A stretch of DNA of 64,000 nucleotides from Myxococcales bacterium (GTDB taxonomy: Bacteria > Myxococcota > UBA727 > VGSZ01): positions 1-64,000 of the forward strand of contig JAHFED010000001.1 in NCBI GenBank assembly GCA_023248635.1, read 5' to 3'. The notes under the pieces were generated by a model. The model was not told the origin of the DNA, did not search any database, and was given only the letters and a program-made list of their open reading frames with translations. Shown one piece after another: positions 8,231 to 16,124 of the stretch (position 1 is its first letter; each line of letters opens with the position of its first letter). The position numbers were made by a program, and so were the translations under genes.

Positions 8231-9099
8231 GTCCTCGAGGGGAACGCGTCGTCGTCGTCGGCCGCGGCAAGGCCGGTGGATCGCTGCTGGCCTCGCTGCA
8301 AGCGGCCGGCGTCGACGTCGTCGTCGTTTCAGCCCGCGCCAGCGGCTTCGACATCAAGACGCGCCAGCGTCTTGAACATCCAAACACCAAAACTGCGTCT
8401 CGCCGACTTGTGCCAAAGCGATTGCAGCCCACGCTCGTGCTGCTGTGCGTGCCCGATCGGGTGGTCTCCGGCATCGACGTCGACGTCGCCGACGACGTGC
8501 TGGTTTGCCATGTGGCTGGGTCTTTGGGCCTGGGTGCCTTGAAGGCCGGCAGGCGCGGTGTGTTTCATCCCCTGGCCTCCCTCGATGGAAAAACGCCTGT
8601 GCCTCGGGGGTGCCTGTGCGCCTTCGATGCCGACGACGACGACGACGCTGCGCGCTTGCAACGCCTGGCCAAGCGCCTCGGCTTGTCGCCCTGTCGCGTG
8701 CGCGATGCCGACCGCAGCCGCTACCACGCCGGTGCTGTCATCGCCGGCAACCTCGCCACCGCGCTCTTGCAGCTGGGCATCGAGCAGCTGGAACAGGCCG
8801 GCGTCGACAGCGACGTCGCCCGCGTGTCCTTGGCCCGGCTCTTGGCATCGACGGCGGCGCGCTCCATCCGCCTGCCGTTGGACGAAGCGCTGACGGGTCC
8901 CGTGGCCCGCGGCGACGATGCGACCCTGGCGGCACACTTGGGCGCCATCGACGACGCCATGACCCGTGAGGTCTATCGCCTGCTGAGCGGCGTGCTCATC
9001 GATCGGGTGGTGCGCAACCCCAAGGGCGATGAGCGCGACGACGACGACGCCGTCGACAAAGAGGCGCTGCGCCGGGCCTTGGGGTTGGGGAAGCGCTGA
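8227..9099 (+). CDS. Rossmann-like and DUF2520 domain protein carrying an in-frame hairpin repeat
   Basis: 290-residue putative NAD(P)-dependent oxidoreductase: an N-terminal Rossmann strand-turn (VVVVGRGKAGGSLLASL), then LLCVPDRVV, and a DUF2520 helical domain with GVFHPLASL and AGAVIAGNLATALL. No substrate is known for the family. The TTG start overlaps the upstream stop, so it is the third coupled gene of the partition cassette. About 25 residues between strand 2 and LLCVPD (roughly residues 40-66, containing FDIKTRQRLEHP) look foreign to the family. They are encoded by a copy of the dispersed hairpin repeat (8354-8375) and its flanks. The protein remains in frame, so the insertion was tolerated or adopted as a loop. 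Confidence 0.82.
   Translation: MSPRGERVVVVGRGKAGGSLLASLQAAGVDVVVVSARASGFDIKTRQRLEHPNTKTASRRLVPKRLQPTLVLLCVPDRVVSGIDVDVADDVLVCHVAGSLGLGALKAGRRGVFHPLASLDGKTPVPRGCLCAFDADDDDDAARLQRLAKRLGLSPCRVRDADRSRYHAGAVIAGNLATALLQLGIEQLEQAGVDSDVARVSLARLLASTAARSIRLPLDEALTGPVARGDDATLAAHLGAIDDAMTREVYRLLSGVLIDRVVRNPKGDERDDDDAVDKEALRRALGLGKR
8354..8375 (-). repeat. Hairpin repeat copy inside the DUF2520 reading frame
   Basis: A 22-base perfect palindrome with 9-base arms TCAAGACGC and GCGTCTTGA. Read on the minus strand with its flanks, it starts GATGTTCAAGACGCTGGCGC, the same string as the first unit of the array at 12814. It is thus an inverted copy of that family. Confidence 0.85.
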
Positions 9100-9170
9100 C
9101 GCCACGTGGCTCGCCGAGACCAAAGCGAAGGCAGAGCTGTCAGCCGTCCGAAGAACTGGTACGACGACGG

Positions 9171-11771
9171 ATGCTCGATTTGCCGTCTGGATCGCCTCGC
9201 ATGCTCAAGCGCACCACGGCGCAGGGTCTGACCATTCTCGCGTTGGAGTCGCGGGCCGCCCCCGTCGTCGCCGTCCAGGTGTGGGTGGGGGTGGGCAGCG
9301 CCGACGAGACCGACGCCGAAGCCGGCCTGGCTCACGTGCACGAGCACATGCTCTTCAAGGGCACGGTCAAAGACGGCAAAGTTCGACGGGGCGTGGGTGA
9401 GATTGCCAGCGCCATCGAAGGCGCCGGCGGCGACATCAACGCCTGGACCAGCTACGACCAGACCGTCTACCACGTCGTCATCGCCAAGGATTTCTTCGAC
9501 ACCGGGCTCGATGTGCTGGCCGATGCCGTGCAGCACTCGGCCTTCGAAAAAGACGAGCTGGCCCGCGAGCTCGAGGTCATTCTCGAGGAGATCAAGCGCA
9601 GCGAAGACTCGCCGGGCAGCCGCGTGAGCAAGGGACTCTTCGCCGAGGCCTTCCTCCAGCATCCCTACCGCCGCCCCGTGATCGGCTACCGCGACATCGT
9701 CGCCGCCTTCACCCGCGACGACGTCACCGCCTTCTTTCGCGCCCACTACCGCGCGGATCGCCTCACCGTCGTCGTCGTCGGCGACATCGACGCCGCCAAC
9801 GCTCTCGACAAGGTCGAGGCCGCGTTTTCCGAGAGCACCCGCGGAGCGCGGGTCTTGCCTGCGCGTCCCCACGAACCCTCTCAGCGTGGTCTGCGCGCCC
9901 GCGGCCTCACCGACGACGTCGAAGAGAGCCACCTCGCCGTCGCCTTTCGCGGTCCCTCTTTGCTCGACGCCGTCACCCCGGCCCTCGATGTGCTCGGCAT
10001 CGTGCTCGGACAGGGTGAGTCCTCGCGCCTCTCGCGCGCCGTGAAGCGGGAGAAGCAGCTCGCCAACGAGGTCTACTCCTACGCCTACACGCCCAAAGAT
10101 CCGGGCCTCTTCGTCGTCGGCGCCACCTTGAATCACGAGAAGCTCGACGCCGTGCTGCCGGCCATCGGCCACGAGCTGCGGCGCGTGCAAGACGGCATCT
10201 CTCCTCAAGAGGTCGAAAAGGCCAAGGCCATCCTCGCCAGCGAGTCCGTGTACCAGCGAGAGACCGTCGAAGGGCTCGCGCGCCGCCTCGGCACTTGGCA
10301 ACTGCTCACCGGCGATCCCGCTTTCGAGGCCGAGTACAACGCGCGCGTGCAGAAGGTCACCGTCGAAGAAGTCATTGCCGCTGCCCGCGCCATCTTCGAT
10401 CCCGCGCAAGCCACGATCATCGCGCTGGTGCCCAAGGCCGAAGAGGGCCGCGTCGTCGTCGACGACCTCAAGGAAAAGGCTCACAAAGCCTTGCGCCCGC
10501 GCGTGCGCCGCCAGTCCATCGTGCAGTCCAACATCACCAAGGAGACGGTGAAGGGCACCCGCGTCGTCGTCGAACACGATCCGACCAATCCCATCGTCGC
10601 CGTCCGCGCTGCCTGGTTGGGTGGCTTGCGCGCCGAAGACGACGTCACCTCGGGCTACACGCACCTGTGCTCCGAGCTGGTGTCCAAGGGGACCGCGACC
10701 CGCACGGCCACCGAAATCGCCGACTACCTCGATCGCACGGCGGGGGGCCTCGACGGCTTCGCGGGACGCAACTCCTTCGGCTTGCGCCAAACGGTGCTGA
10801 CGCCGAACCTGCAGAGCGGCCTCGAGCTCTTCTTCGACGTCTGGAACCACGCGGTCTTCGCCGACGACGAGCTGCAGCGCCAAAAGGAGCACACCCTCGA
10901 AGACCTCCGCGCCCGCGCCGACAACCCTGCGGGCCTGGCCTTCGACCAGTTCCACCAGGCCTTGTGGAAGACCCACCCCTACCGTCGCGATCTGCTCGGC
11001 ACCCCCGAAACGGTGAAGGCGGCGACGTCGACGGCGCTCTCCCAATTCTGGCGTGCCCGAGCCCGCGTCAGCGACGCCGTCTTGTGCTTCGTCGGCGACA
11101 TCGATCCCGATCGCGCCTTCGCTTTCGTCGACGAACACCTCCACCCCGACGAGGGAGTCGCGCCGCCCCAGCCCCAGGCCGAGGCCGATCCCAGCAGCAG
11201 CGCGGTGCTGCGTCTGGTGCGCGACCGGGCTCAGGCCCACCTCGTCACGGGTGTGCGCGGCCTGACCTTGAGAGATCCCGATCGCTACGCTCTCGAGCTC
11301 TTGGTCGCTGCTCTCTCAGGACAAGGTGGTCGCCTCTTCCTCGAGCTGCGCGACAAACAATCCCTTTGCTATTCGGTGGCCGCCTACGCCGTCGACGGCC
11401 TCGAGCCCGGTGCTTTCTCGGTCTACATGGGCACGAGCCCGGACAAGGTCGAACGCGCCCTCGAGGGCATCAACAAGATCCTGCAGCGCCTCGTCGACGA
11501 AGGCATCCCCGAGGCCGAGCTCAAGCGCGGGCAGCGCTATCTCACGGGCAGCCACGCCATTGGGCTGCAGCGCACGGGCTCGAGAGCGACGACGATGTCG
11601 TTGAACGAGCTCTATGGCCTGGGCCATCTCGCCCACCGCGATCACCTGCAGAAGCTGCAGCAGGTGAGCCTCGACGACGTCCGCCGGGTGGCCCAACGCG
11701 TCCTCACGCGCACGCGCATCACGTCCATCGTCGGCCCCGAAGGCACCAGCGGTCCAGCGATCTCGGGCTGA
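9171..11771 (+). CDS. M16 family zinc metallopeptidase (two fused halves)
   Basis: 866-residue insulinase/pitrilysin-type protease; the active centre degrades peptides inside a closing clamshell. The inverted zinc motif HxxEH is HVHEH at residues 55-59, and the distal zinc Glu lies in ELEVILEEIKRSED near residue 135. The C-terminal half (from about 450) repeats the fold without an HxxEH motif, and has the substrate-binding region GQGGRLFLELRDKQSLCYSV. No signal peptide is evident, so a cytoplasmic or periplasmic site is undecided. ATG 9171 gives a ten-residue leader; ATG 9201 (MLKRTTAQGL) fits the family N-terminus equally well. It follows DUF2520 by 71 bases and ends in a convergent intergenic region filled with hairpin repeats. 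Confidence 0.93.
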   Translation: MLDLPSGSPRMLKRTTAQGLTILALESRAAPVVAVQVWVGVGSADETDAEAGLAHVHEHMLFKGTVKDGKVRRGVGEIASAIEGAGGDINAWTSYDQTVYHVVIAKDFFDTGLDVLADAVQHSAFEKDELARELEVILEEIKRSEDSPGSRVSKGLFAEAFLQHPYRRPVIGYRDIVAAFTRDDVTAFFRAHYRADRLTVVVVGDIDAANALDKVEAAFSESTRGARVLPARPHEPSQRGLRARGLTDDVEESHLAVAFRGPSLLDAVTPALDVLGIVLGQGESSRLSRAVKREKQLANEVYSYAYTPKDPGLFVVGATLNHEKLDAVLPAIGHELRRVQDGISPQEVEKAKAILASESVYQRETVEGLARRLGTWQLLTGDPAFEAEYNARVQKVTVEEVIAAARAIFDPAQATIIALVPKAEEGRVVVDDLKEKAHKALRPRVRRQSIVQSNITKETVKGTRVVVEHDPTNPIVAVRAAWLGGLRAEDDVTSGYTHLCSELVSKGTATRTATEIADYLDRTAGGLDGFAGRNSFGLRQTVLTPNLQSGLELFFDVWNHAVFADDELQRQKEHTLEDLRARADNPAGLAFDQFHQALWKTHPYRRDLLGTPETVKAATSTALSQFWRARARVSDAVLCFVGDIDPDRAFAFVDEHLHPDEGVAPPQPQAEADPSSSAVLRLVRDRAQAHLVTGVRGLTLRDPDRYALELLVAALSGQGGRLFLELRDKQSLCYSVAAYAVDGLEPGAFSVYMGTSPDKVERALEGINKILQRLVDEGIPEAELKRGQRYLTGSHAIGLQRTGSRATTMSLNELYGLGHLAHRDHLQKLQQVSLDDVRRVAQRVLTRTRITSIVGPEGTSGPAISG

Positions 11772-11876
11772 AGTGCTGATGGTTTGTGCCCTCGGCACGG
11801 ATCCAGTGCTTCCTGCTTTTGCGCCGTTGGCAGGGCGCAAGTGCCGATGGCTTGAGCCGTTGGCACGGCTCAAACG
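11771..11876 (+). repeat. Array A of hairpin repeats (three units)
   Basis: Three imperfect units of 33-36 bases: 11771-11804, 11805-11840 and 11841-11873. Each starts with a spacer like AGTGCTTCCTGC or GTGCCGATGG, followed by a palindrome around TTGGCA or similar. Stems differ: GTGCC/GGCAC in unit 1, TTGCGCC/GGGCGCAA in unit 2, TTGAGCCG/CGGCTCAA in unit 3 (11852-11873). The array fills the gap between two convergent genes. No T-tract follows the stems, so a simple terminator role is not supported. Confidence 0.85.
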
Positions 11877-12245
11877 TCAGCGCCGGGCCTTGAGCAGGCG
11901 GTCGATGGCCTCCTTCAGCAGATCTTCGTCGATGGGCTTGCTGACGTAGGCGTCGAAGCCGGAAGCCAAGATGCGTTCGCGGTCCCCGCGGATGGCGTGG
12001 GCGGTGACGGCGATGACGGGGATGGCCTGGGTCTTTTTCTCGGCGCGCAACAGGGCCACCGCCTGGAAACCGTCGAGGCGGGGCATCGAGATGTCCATCA
12101 AGATCAGCTCGGGGACCGACGCAATGGCGGCGGCAACACCGGCGGCGCCGTCGGTGGCGCTCTCGATGGTGTGATCGTCTTCGAGCATCTGGGTGAAGAG
12201 CTCGAGGTTCAGCGGGTTGTCCTCGACGATGAGGAGTCGGGCCAT
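11877..12245 (-). CDS. Single-domain response regulator (CheY-like)
   Basis: 122-residue receiver domain with no output domain. Acidic pair in LLIVEDNPLN (residues 4-13), phospho-acceptor Asp in LILMDISMP near residue 52, conserved Thr/Ala in VIAVTAHA, and the Lys of VSKPID near 104. Such stand-alone receivers relay phosphate or bind a partner protein. It lies 7 bases after the second receiver gene on the same strand, so the two are one operon. No cognate histidine kinase is in the window. Confidence 0.95.
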   Translation of the reverse strand: MARLLIVEDNPLNLELFTQMLEDDHTIESATDGAAGVAAAIASVPELILMDISMPRLDGFQAVALLRAEKKTQAIPVIAVTAHAIRGDRERILASGFDAYVSKPIDEDLLKEAIDRLLKARR

Positions 12246-12252
12246 CAGAGGC

Positions 12253-12669
12253 TCAGCCGCCTTCGAGGCGCTTCAGGGCGGCCTGGGTGCGGGAGAGGCG
12301 TATCTGGCTCTTCACCCGCGCCACCAGGGCCGTGGGGTTGTAGGGCTTCTGCAAGAAGTCGCTGCCCCCAGCGGTCAGACAAGCCGCCAAGAGGTCGTCG
12401 GAGTCGCCCGACGCGGTCAGAAACAAGATCGGGGTCTCCTGGGTGTGAGGGAGCGCGCGGAGCTGGCGGCAGCACTCGATGCCGTCCATGCCGGGCATCT
12501 TGATGTCGAGGAGGATGACGTCGGGACGGTAGCCCGCGACAGCAGCCAAACAGGCAGCACCAGAATCGGCGCTCTCGACGTCGAAGCCCTCGCCCTCGAG
12601 GTCCTGCTGCAAGAGCATGAGATTGGCCTGCTTGTCGTCGACGATCAGCACCTTGCCCGCGTCCGTCAT
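12253..12669 (-). CDS. Single-domain response regulator
   Basis: 138-residue receiver. KVLIVDDKQAN gives the acidic pair, LLDIKMPGMDG the phospho-acceptor, LFLTASG the Thr switch, and QKPYNP the conserved Lys. About 20 residues after the domain (SQIRLSRTQAALKRLEGG) form an amphipathic helix that could continue into an output or dimer helix, but the protein stops there. I chose ATG 12669 (MTDAGKVLIVDD) because the longer frame upstream lacks homology and runs into the repeat array region. First gene of the two-receiver leftward operon. Confidence 0.94.
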   Translation of the reverse strand: MTDAGKVLIVDDKQANLMLLQQDLEGEGFDVESADSGAACLAAVAGYRPDVILLDIKMPGMDGIECCRQLRALPHTQETPILFLTASGDSDDLLAACLTAGGSDFLQKPYNPTALVARVKSQIRLSRTQAALKRLEGG

Positions 12670-12813
12670 CGGCGACCCCTCCTCGGCTGCCGCATGGTGG
12701 ACCACGGCCTCGGCCCTCGCAAGCCAGCTGGACGTTCGGCCGACAGACCTGGCCGCCGTCGCTTTGCGGTCTGCCAGGGCCACGTTTTCGCCCTGTCAAG
12801 AAGCGCAAGCGGA

Positions 12814-12986
12814 TGGAAGTCGATGTTCAAGACGCTGGCGCGTTGGAAGTTTGCTGGTTCAAGACGCTGGCACGTCTGGAAGTGCTTCCTGCTTTGCGCC
12901 GTTGGCACGGCACAAAGTGCTCCCTGCTTTGCGCCGTTGGCACGGCCCAAAGTTTTGATGGTTCAAGACGCTGGCACGTCTTGAAC
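12814..12986 (+). repeat. Array B of hairpin repeats (five units) between divergent genes
   Basis: Five units: 12814-12843, 12844-12876, 12877-12915, 12916-12950 and 12951-12985. Spacers resemble TGGAAGTGCTTCCTGC. Units 1, 2 and 5 carry the TTCAAGACG-type stem; units 3 and 4 carry TTTGCGCCG paired to CGGCACAAA or CGGCCCAAA. Unit 5 is the cleanest: arms GTTCAAGACG and CGTCTTGAAC around loop CTGGCA (12961-12986). The gap 12670-13018 separates the receiver operon (leftward) and the kinase gene (rightward), so both promoters must lie in or beside this array. I see no clear -35/-10 pair. Confidence 0.85.
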
Positions 12987-13018
12987 ATCAGAACTTCAAC
13001 GGCCAGACCATCAACACC

Positions 13019-15253
13019 TTGCTGAACGTCAAATTGAAAACCGGGCGGGCGGGCTTTGTCCTGGTCCTCCAAGGAGCGCTCGATGGGCCCGTGAGCTGGC
13101 CCTCCTTCGACGCGCTGCCGACCGCGCTCACGGGCGGGCTCGTCATCGTCGACTGCGGGGGTGTGCCCGAGGTGAGTCCCGCCGGCGTCGACGCCCTCTT
13201 GCGCGGCTTGCAGTCGGTGCCGGCCAAGAGACGCCTCCTCGTCAACGTGCGACCCGCTCTGCTCTCGGCGGTGGCCCTGTTTCCGGGGGCCATCGAGATG
13301 GCTGGCATCGGCAGCGCTTGGCTCCCGCTGGTCTGCATCCGCTGCCAACGCGCTCAGGAGCAGCTGCTCGACCTGCGCTTGCACGAGGTGGCCGCGCGAA
13401 CCTTTGGTCTGCCCCCTTTTGCTTGCACAGGCTGCCAGGGCCCCTGCGGCCTCGACGACGACGCTCTGGTGCTCTTCTCGCCCTTTGCGGAACAGCCGCC
13501 GCTGCACCTGCCCGACGGCATCGACGCCTTTTGGCCCCCGCCGCGCGCCGCTCCCACCTCGCGCACCCAGGTGGAGCTCGACGTCGCCGGCGCCGTCGAC
13601 GTCGCCGTCACCGCGGTCTGGCTGTCGGGCACCTTGGCGCCGTCGCCATCGTTGGCGCGCCTGGCTCCGCGCCTGGATGGCACCCTGATCTTCGTCGACG
13701 ACGGCGTACACGCGACGACGGCGGCGGGGCTCGAAGCGTTGCGCGATCTGCTGGGGACGCTGCCGGCTTGGATCGCGCGCTTGTCGCCGGTGCTGGCCGA
13801 GGGCCTGGCCACGACCGTCAACGGCTGGGGCAGCGCGAGCGTGGTCTCGATGCGCCTGCCCTTTCGCTGCGAGAGCTGCGGCGACACCGTGCTGGTCGAC
13901 GTCGACCTCGATGAGCGCGAGCGCTTGGCCTCAGAGCTGCCGCCCCTGTGCCCACGGTGCTCCACGGTGCTGGCCCGCGCCTTCTCCGAACGCGATCAGC
14001 TGAGTCTGGACACGCTGCCCTTGCTCCAGCCGCCGCCAGAGGTCGCCGCCTACCTCGAGAGCCACCTCCATCCACCCTCGCGCGATCGGCAGTCGGAGTG
14101 GACCCAGGTGGCCAGCGAGCAGGCCCCCGCTGTCGGCGCCGTCGACGCAGATCGGCGCGCTGACCCGTCGGCTGTGCCCGCGCTGGCCCCGTCGGGCGTG
14201 CCCGATTTCAGCGCCCGGCCCCCAACGACGGGGCGCGTGCAGGGAACCCGCTACGAAATCACGCGGCGGCTCGGGGTGGGCGGCATGGCCGAGACCCTGC
14301 TCGGGCGCCAGACCGGCATCGGCGGCTTCGAGAAAAGGGTGGTGATCAAGCGCATCCTTCCTTCGCTGGCGGCCAAGCCCGACTTCATCGACATGTTCCT
14401 GCACGAGGCCCGCATCGCCGCGCGCATCAACCATTCCAACGTCGTGCAAATCTTCGACTTCGGCCGTGCACGTGGTGAATATTACATTGTAATGGAGTAC
14501 GTAAAAGGATACGATCTTGCCGCGATTCTGAAGACGTCACAGACGCTGAACCGCCCCATTCCCATCGAGCTGGCCATTCGCATGGTGGCCGATCTCTGCG
14601 GCGGCCTCGCCGCTGCCCACACCGCCCGCGACGACCACGGCAACCTGGATCCCATCATTCACCGCGACGTCTCGCCGCACAACGTGCTGATCTCCGCCGA
14701 CGGCGCCACCAAGCTGGCCGACTTCGGGATCGCCAAGCCCCAATCCCACGTCGGACAGACACAGCCAGGCGAGCTCAAGGGAAAGATCGTGTACATGGCT
14801 CCCGAGGCTCTGCGCAACGAACCACCCACCATCAAGCTCGACATCTACGCCGCCGGCCTGATCCTCTATACTTTGTTGGCCGGCAAGAATCCCTATACAC
14901 GGGCCAGCGAAATCCAGAGCATGTACGCCGTCGCCCACGAAGGTTTGCCGCCCATCATCACCCAGCGCCGCGACGTGCCTTTCACGCTGGCAGCGACCCT
15001 GGGCCGCGCGGTCAACCGCGATCCGGCCGCCCGCTTTCCGTCGGCCCAAGCGCTGCAGTTGCACCTTGAGGCCTTCTTGGGTGAGCTCGGGCGCCCCGCC
15101 ACGCCCATGCACCTGGCGCTGTGGGTCAACGAGCTGATGGCCACCCAACCCGACAAGCCCTCGCCGATGGAAGGCACGCCTTCGTCGTCGCTGGAGCTGT
15201 TGGACATTGGCGGCCTGGGTGGCATCAGCGACGTACCGATGTTTGAGCCCTAG
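13019..15253 (+). CDS. STAS-like / zinc-ribbon / Ser-Thr protein kinase fusion
   Basis: 744 residues. Residues 1-100 and about 180-270 look like two STAS-like (anti-anti-sigma type) domains (VIVDCGGVPEVSPAGVDALL; LIFVDDGVHATTAAGLEALR). Each is followed by a Cys cluster: CIRC plus CTGCQGPC (about 106-142), and CESC plus CPRC (about 285-314). A linker leads to a Hanks-type kinase (about 405-690): Gly-rich loop GVGGMAETLL, VIKRI Lys, HRDVSPHNVL, DFGIA, and APE as APEAL. There is no transmembrane segment, so it is cytosolic. TTG 13019 is the best start seen, but translation could begin further upstream. The stop TAG lies in the loop of a hairpin repeat (15241-15266). Domain calls for the N-terminal half are by pattern only. 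Confidence 0.85.
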   Translation: MLNVKLKTGRAGFVLVLQGALDGPVSWPSFDALPTALTGGLVIVDCGGVPEVSPAGVDALLRGLQSVPAKRRLLVNVRPALLSAVALFPGAIEMAGIGSAWLPLVCIRCQRAQEQLLDLRLHEVAARTFGLPPFACTGCQGPCGLDDDALVLFSPFAEQPPLHLPDGIDAFWPPPRAAPTSRTQVELDVAGAVDVAVTAVWLSGTLAPSPSLARLAPRLDGTLIFVDDGVHATTAAGLEALRDLLGTLPAWIARLSPVLAEGLATTVNGWGSASVVSMRLPFRCESCGDTVLVDVDLDERERLASELPPLCPRCSTVLARAFSERDQLSLDTLPLLQPPPEVAAYLESHLHPPSRDRQSEWTQVASEQAPAVGAVDADRRADPSAVPALAPSGVPDFSARPPTTGRVQGTRYEITRRLGVGGMAETLLGRQTGIGGFEKRVVIKRILPSLAAKPDFIDMFLHEARIAARINHSNVVQIFDFGRARGEYYIVMEYVKGYDLAAILKTSQTLNRPIPIELAIRMVADLCGGLAAAHTARDDHGNLDPIIHRDVSPHNVLISADGATKLADFGIAKPQSHVGQTQPGELKGKIVYMAPEALRNEPPTIKLDIYAAGLILYTLLAGKNPYTRASEIQSMYAVAHEGLPPIITQRRDVPFTLAATLGRAVNRDPAARFPSAQALQLHLEAFLGELGRPATPMHLALWVNELMATQPDKPSPMEGTPSSSLELLDIGGLGGISDVPMFEP

Positions 15254-15266
15254 GCACGGCTCAAAC
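15241..15266 (+). repeat. Hairpin repeat copy spanning the kinase stop codon
   Basis: Arms GTTTGAGCC and GGCTCAAAC (9 bases each) around an 8-base loop. This matches unit 3 of array A with two loop-side changes. The kinase TAG (15251-15253) is in the loop, so the last residues of the kinase are encoded by the repeat. Confidence 0.85.
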
Positions 15267-15340
15267 GCTCGAGCTGGGCGCCAGGGACCGCGACGCAAGC
15301 GGCCAGGCATCGACCAATGGCGACGACGGAGAGGGTCCCC

Positions 15341-16030
15341 ATGTTGCGCTTGTCTCCCCTGCTCTTTGTGCTGGCCGTCCCCTTCGTCTTCGGCTGCGAG
15401 GGCAACGAAAGCCCCACCGAGGGCGAAGGCGAGGAGAGCGAAGGCGAAGAGGGCGAGGGCGAAGAGGGCGAGGGCGAAGAGGGCGAGGGCGAAGGGGAAG
15501 GCGAAGACACCTGCACCCAGACCGGCTGCCCCGCACTGCAAAGCTGCGGATCCATCTTTGCCGGCGACGTCGTTCCCGCCTGCTTCAACACCTGCGTCGA
15601 TGGTGCGGCGCCCTGCACAACGGCGGCCGGCAAGGTGGGCGAGTGCCGGACGCTGCCAGCCTTCGACGACGCCATCTGCCGCTCCCAGGCCGAGAACCTC
15701 GAGACCTGCGGCAACGTCGAAAACGCGGGCTGTCTGGACGACGACGCCGTCTGCGTTCCCTTTGCCGACGAGGTGATCTTTCCCGACGACCAGGGCATCT
15801 GCGTGCGCCCCTGCGACGTCGACGTCGACTGCCTCGATGCTGCGCTGGGCTGTTCGCTCGATCTGCTCTTTTTGGTGGCGGGCGACACCTCCGCGCACGG
15901 CGTGTGCGCTCCGCTCAGCCTGGTCGGCAGCCCCTGCGGCCGCCTGGGCGATGGATCTCTCGAGTTGTGCACATCGGAGCAGGGCTGCGATCGCCTCGAG
16001 CAAGAGTCCCAGGGCGCCTGCGTCGAGTGA
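15341..16030 (+). CDS. Cys-rich lipoprotein with a Gly-Glu repeat linker
   Basis: 229 residues, function unknown. Signal peptide LSPLLFVLAVPFVFGC with the lipid-attachment Cys near residue 19. An acidic linker of repeated GEGEE units (DNA 15421-15500) follows, then about 175 residues with some 18 cysteines in short CxxxC-type pairs, as in surface-exposed disulfide-rich modules of Myxococcota lipoproteins. ATG 15341 was chosen over 15317 because it gives a standard signal peptide and follows a GAGAGGG ribosome site. Probably exported and outer-membrane anchored; the linker would hold the disulfide domain away from the membrane. Confidence 0.8.
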   Translation: MLRLSPLLFVLAVPFVFGCEGNESPTEGEGEESEGEEGEGEEGEGEEGEGEGEGEDTCTQTGCPALQSCGSIFAGDVVPACFNTCVDGAAPCTTAAGKVGECRTLPAFDDAICRSQAENLETCGNVENAGCLDDDAVCVPFADEVIFPDDQGICVRPCDVDVDCLDAALGCSLDLLFLVAGDTSAHGVCAPLSLVGSPCGRLGDGSLELCTSEQGCDRLEQESQGACVE

Positions 16031-16124
16031 CGCGATGCGGCGCGTCCACGACGTCATTGACTTCGTCGACAGGGGGAGGGGACCTTCCGCCACTTCGGCT
16101 CGCGCTGAGGTGCAGGAGGCATCC

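Noticed and set aside
8973-11240. Antisense open frame of 755 codons over the M16 peptidase
   Set aside because: Same explanation: it mirrors a clearly conserved gene and lacks motifs or a ribosome site.
11852-11873. Array A unit 3 as a simple intrinsic terminator
   Set aside because: No T-run follows on either strand, and similar units occur inside a coding gene.
11771-12986. Repeat arrays as CRISPR
   Set aside because: Units vary in length (about 30-39), the stems differ, there are no unique spacers between identical repeats, and no cas gene is present.
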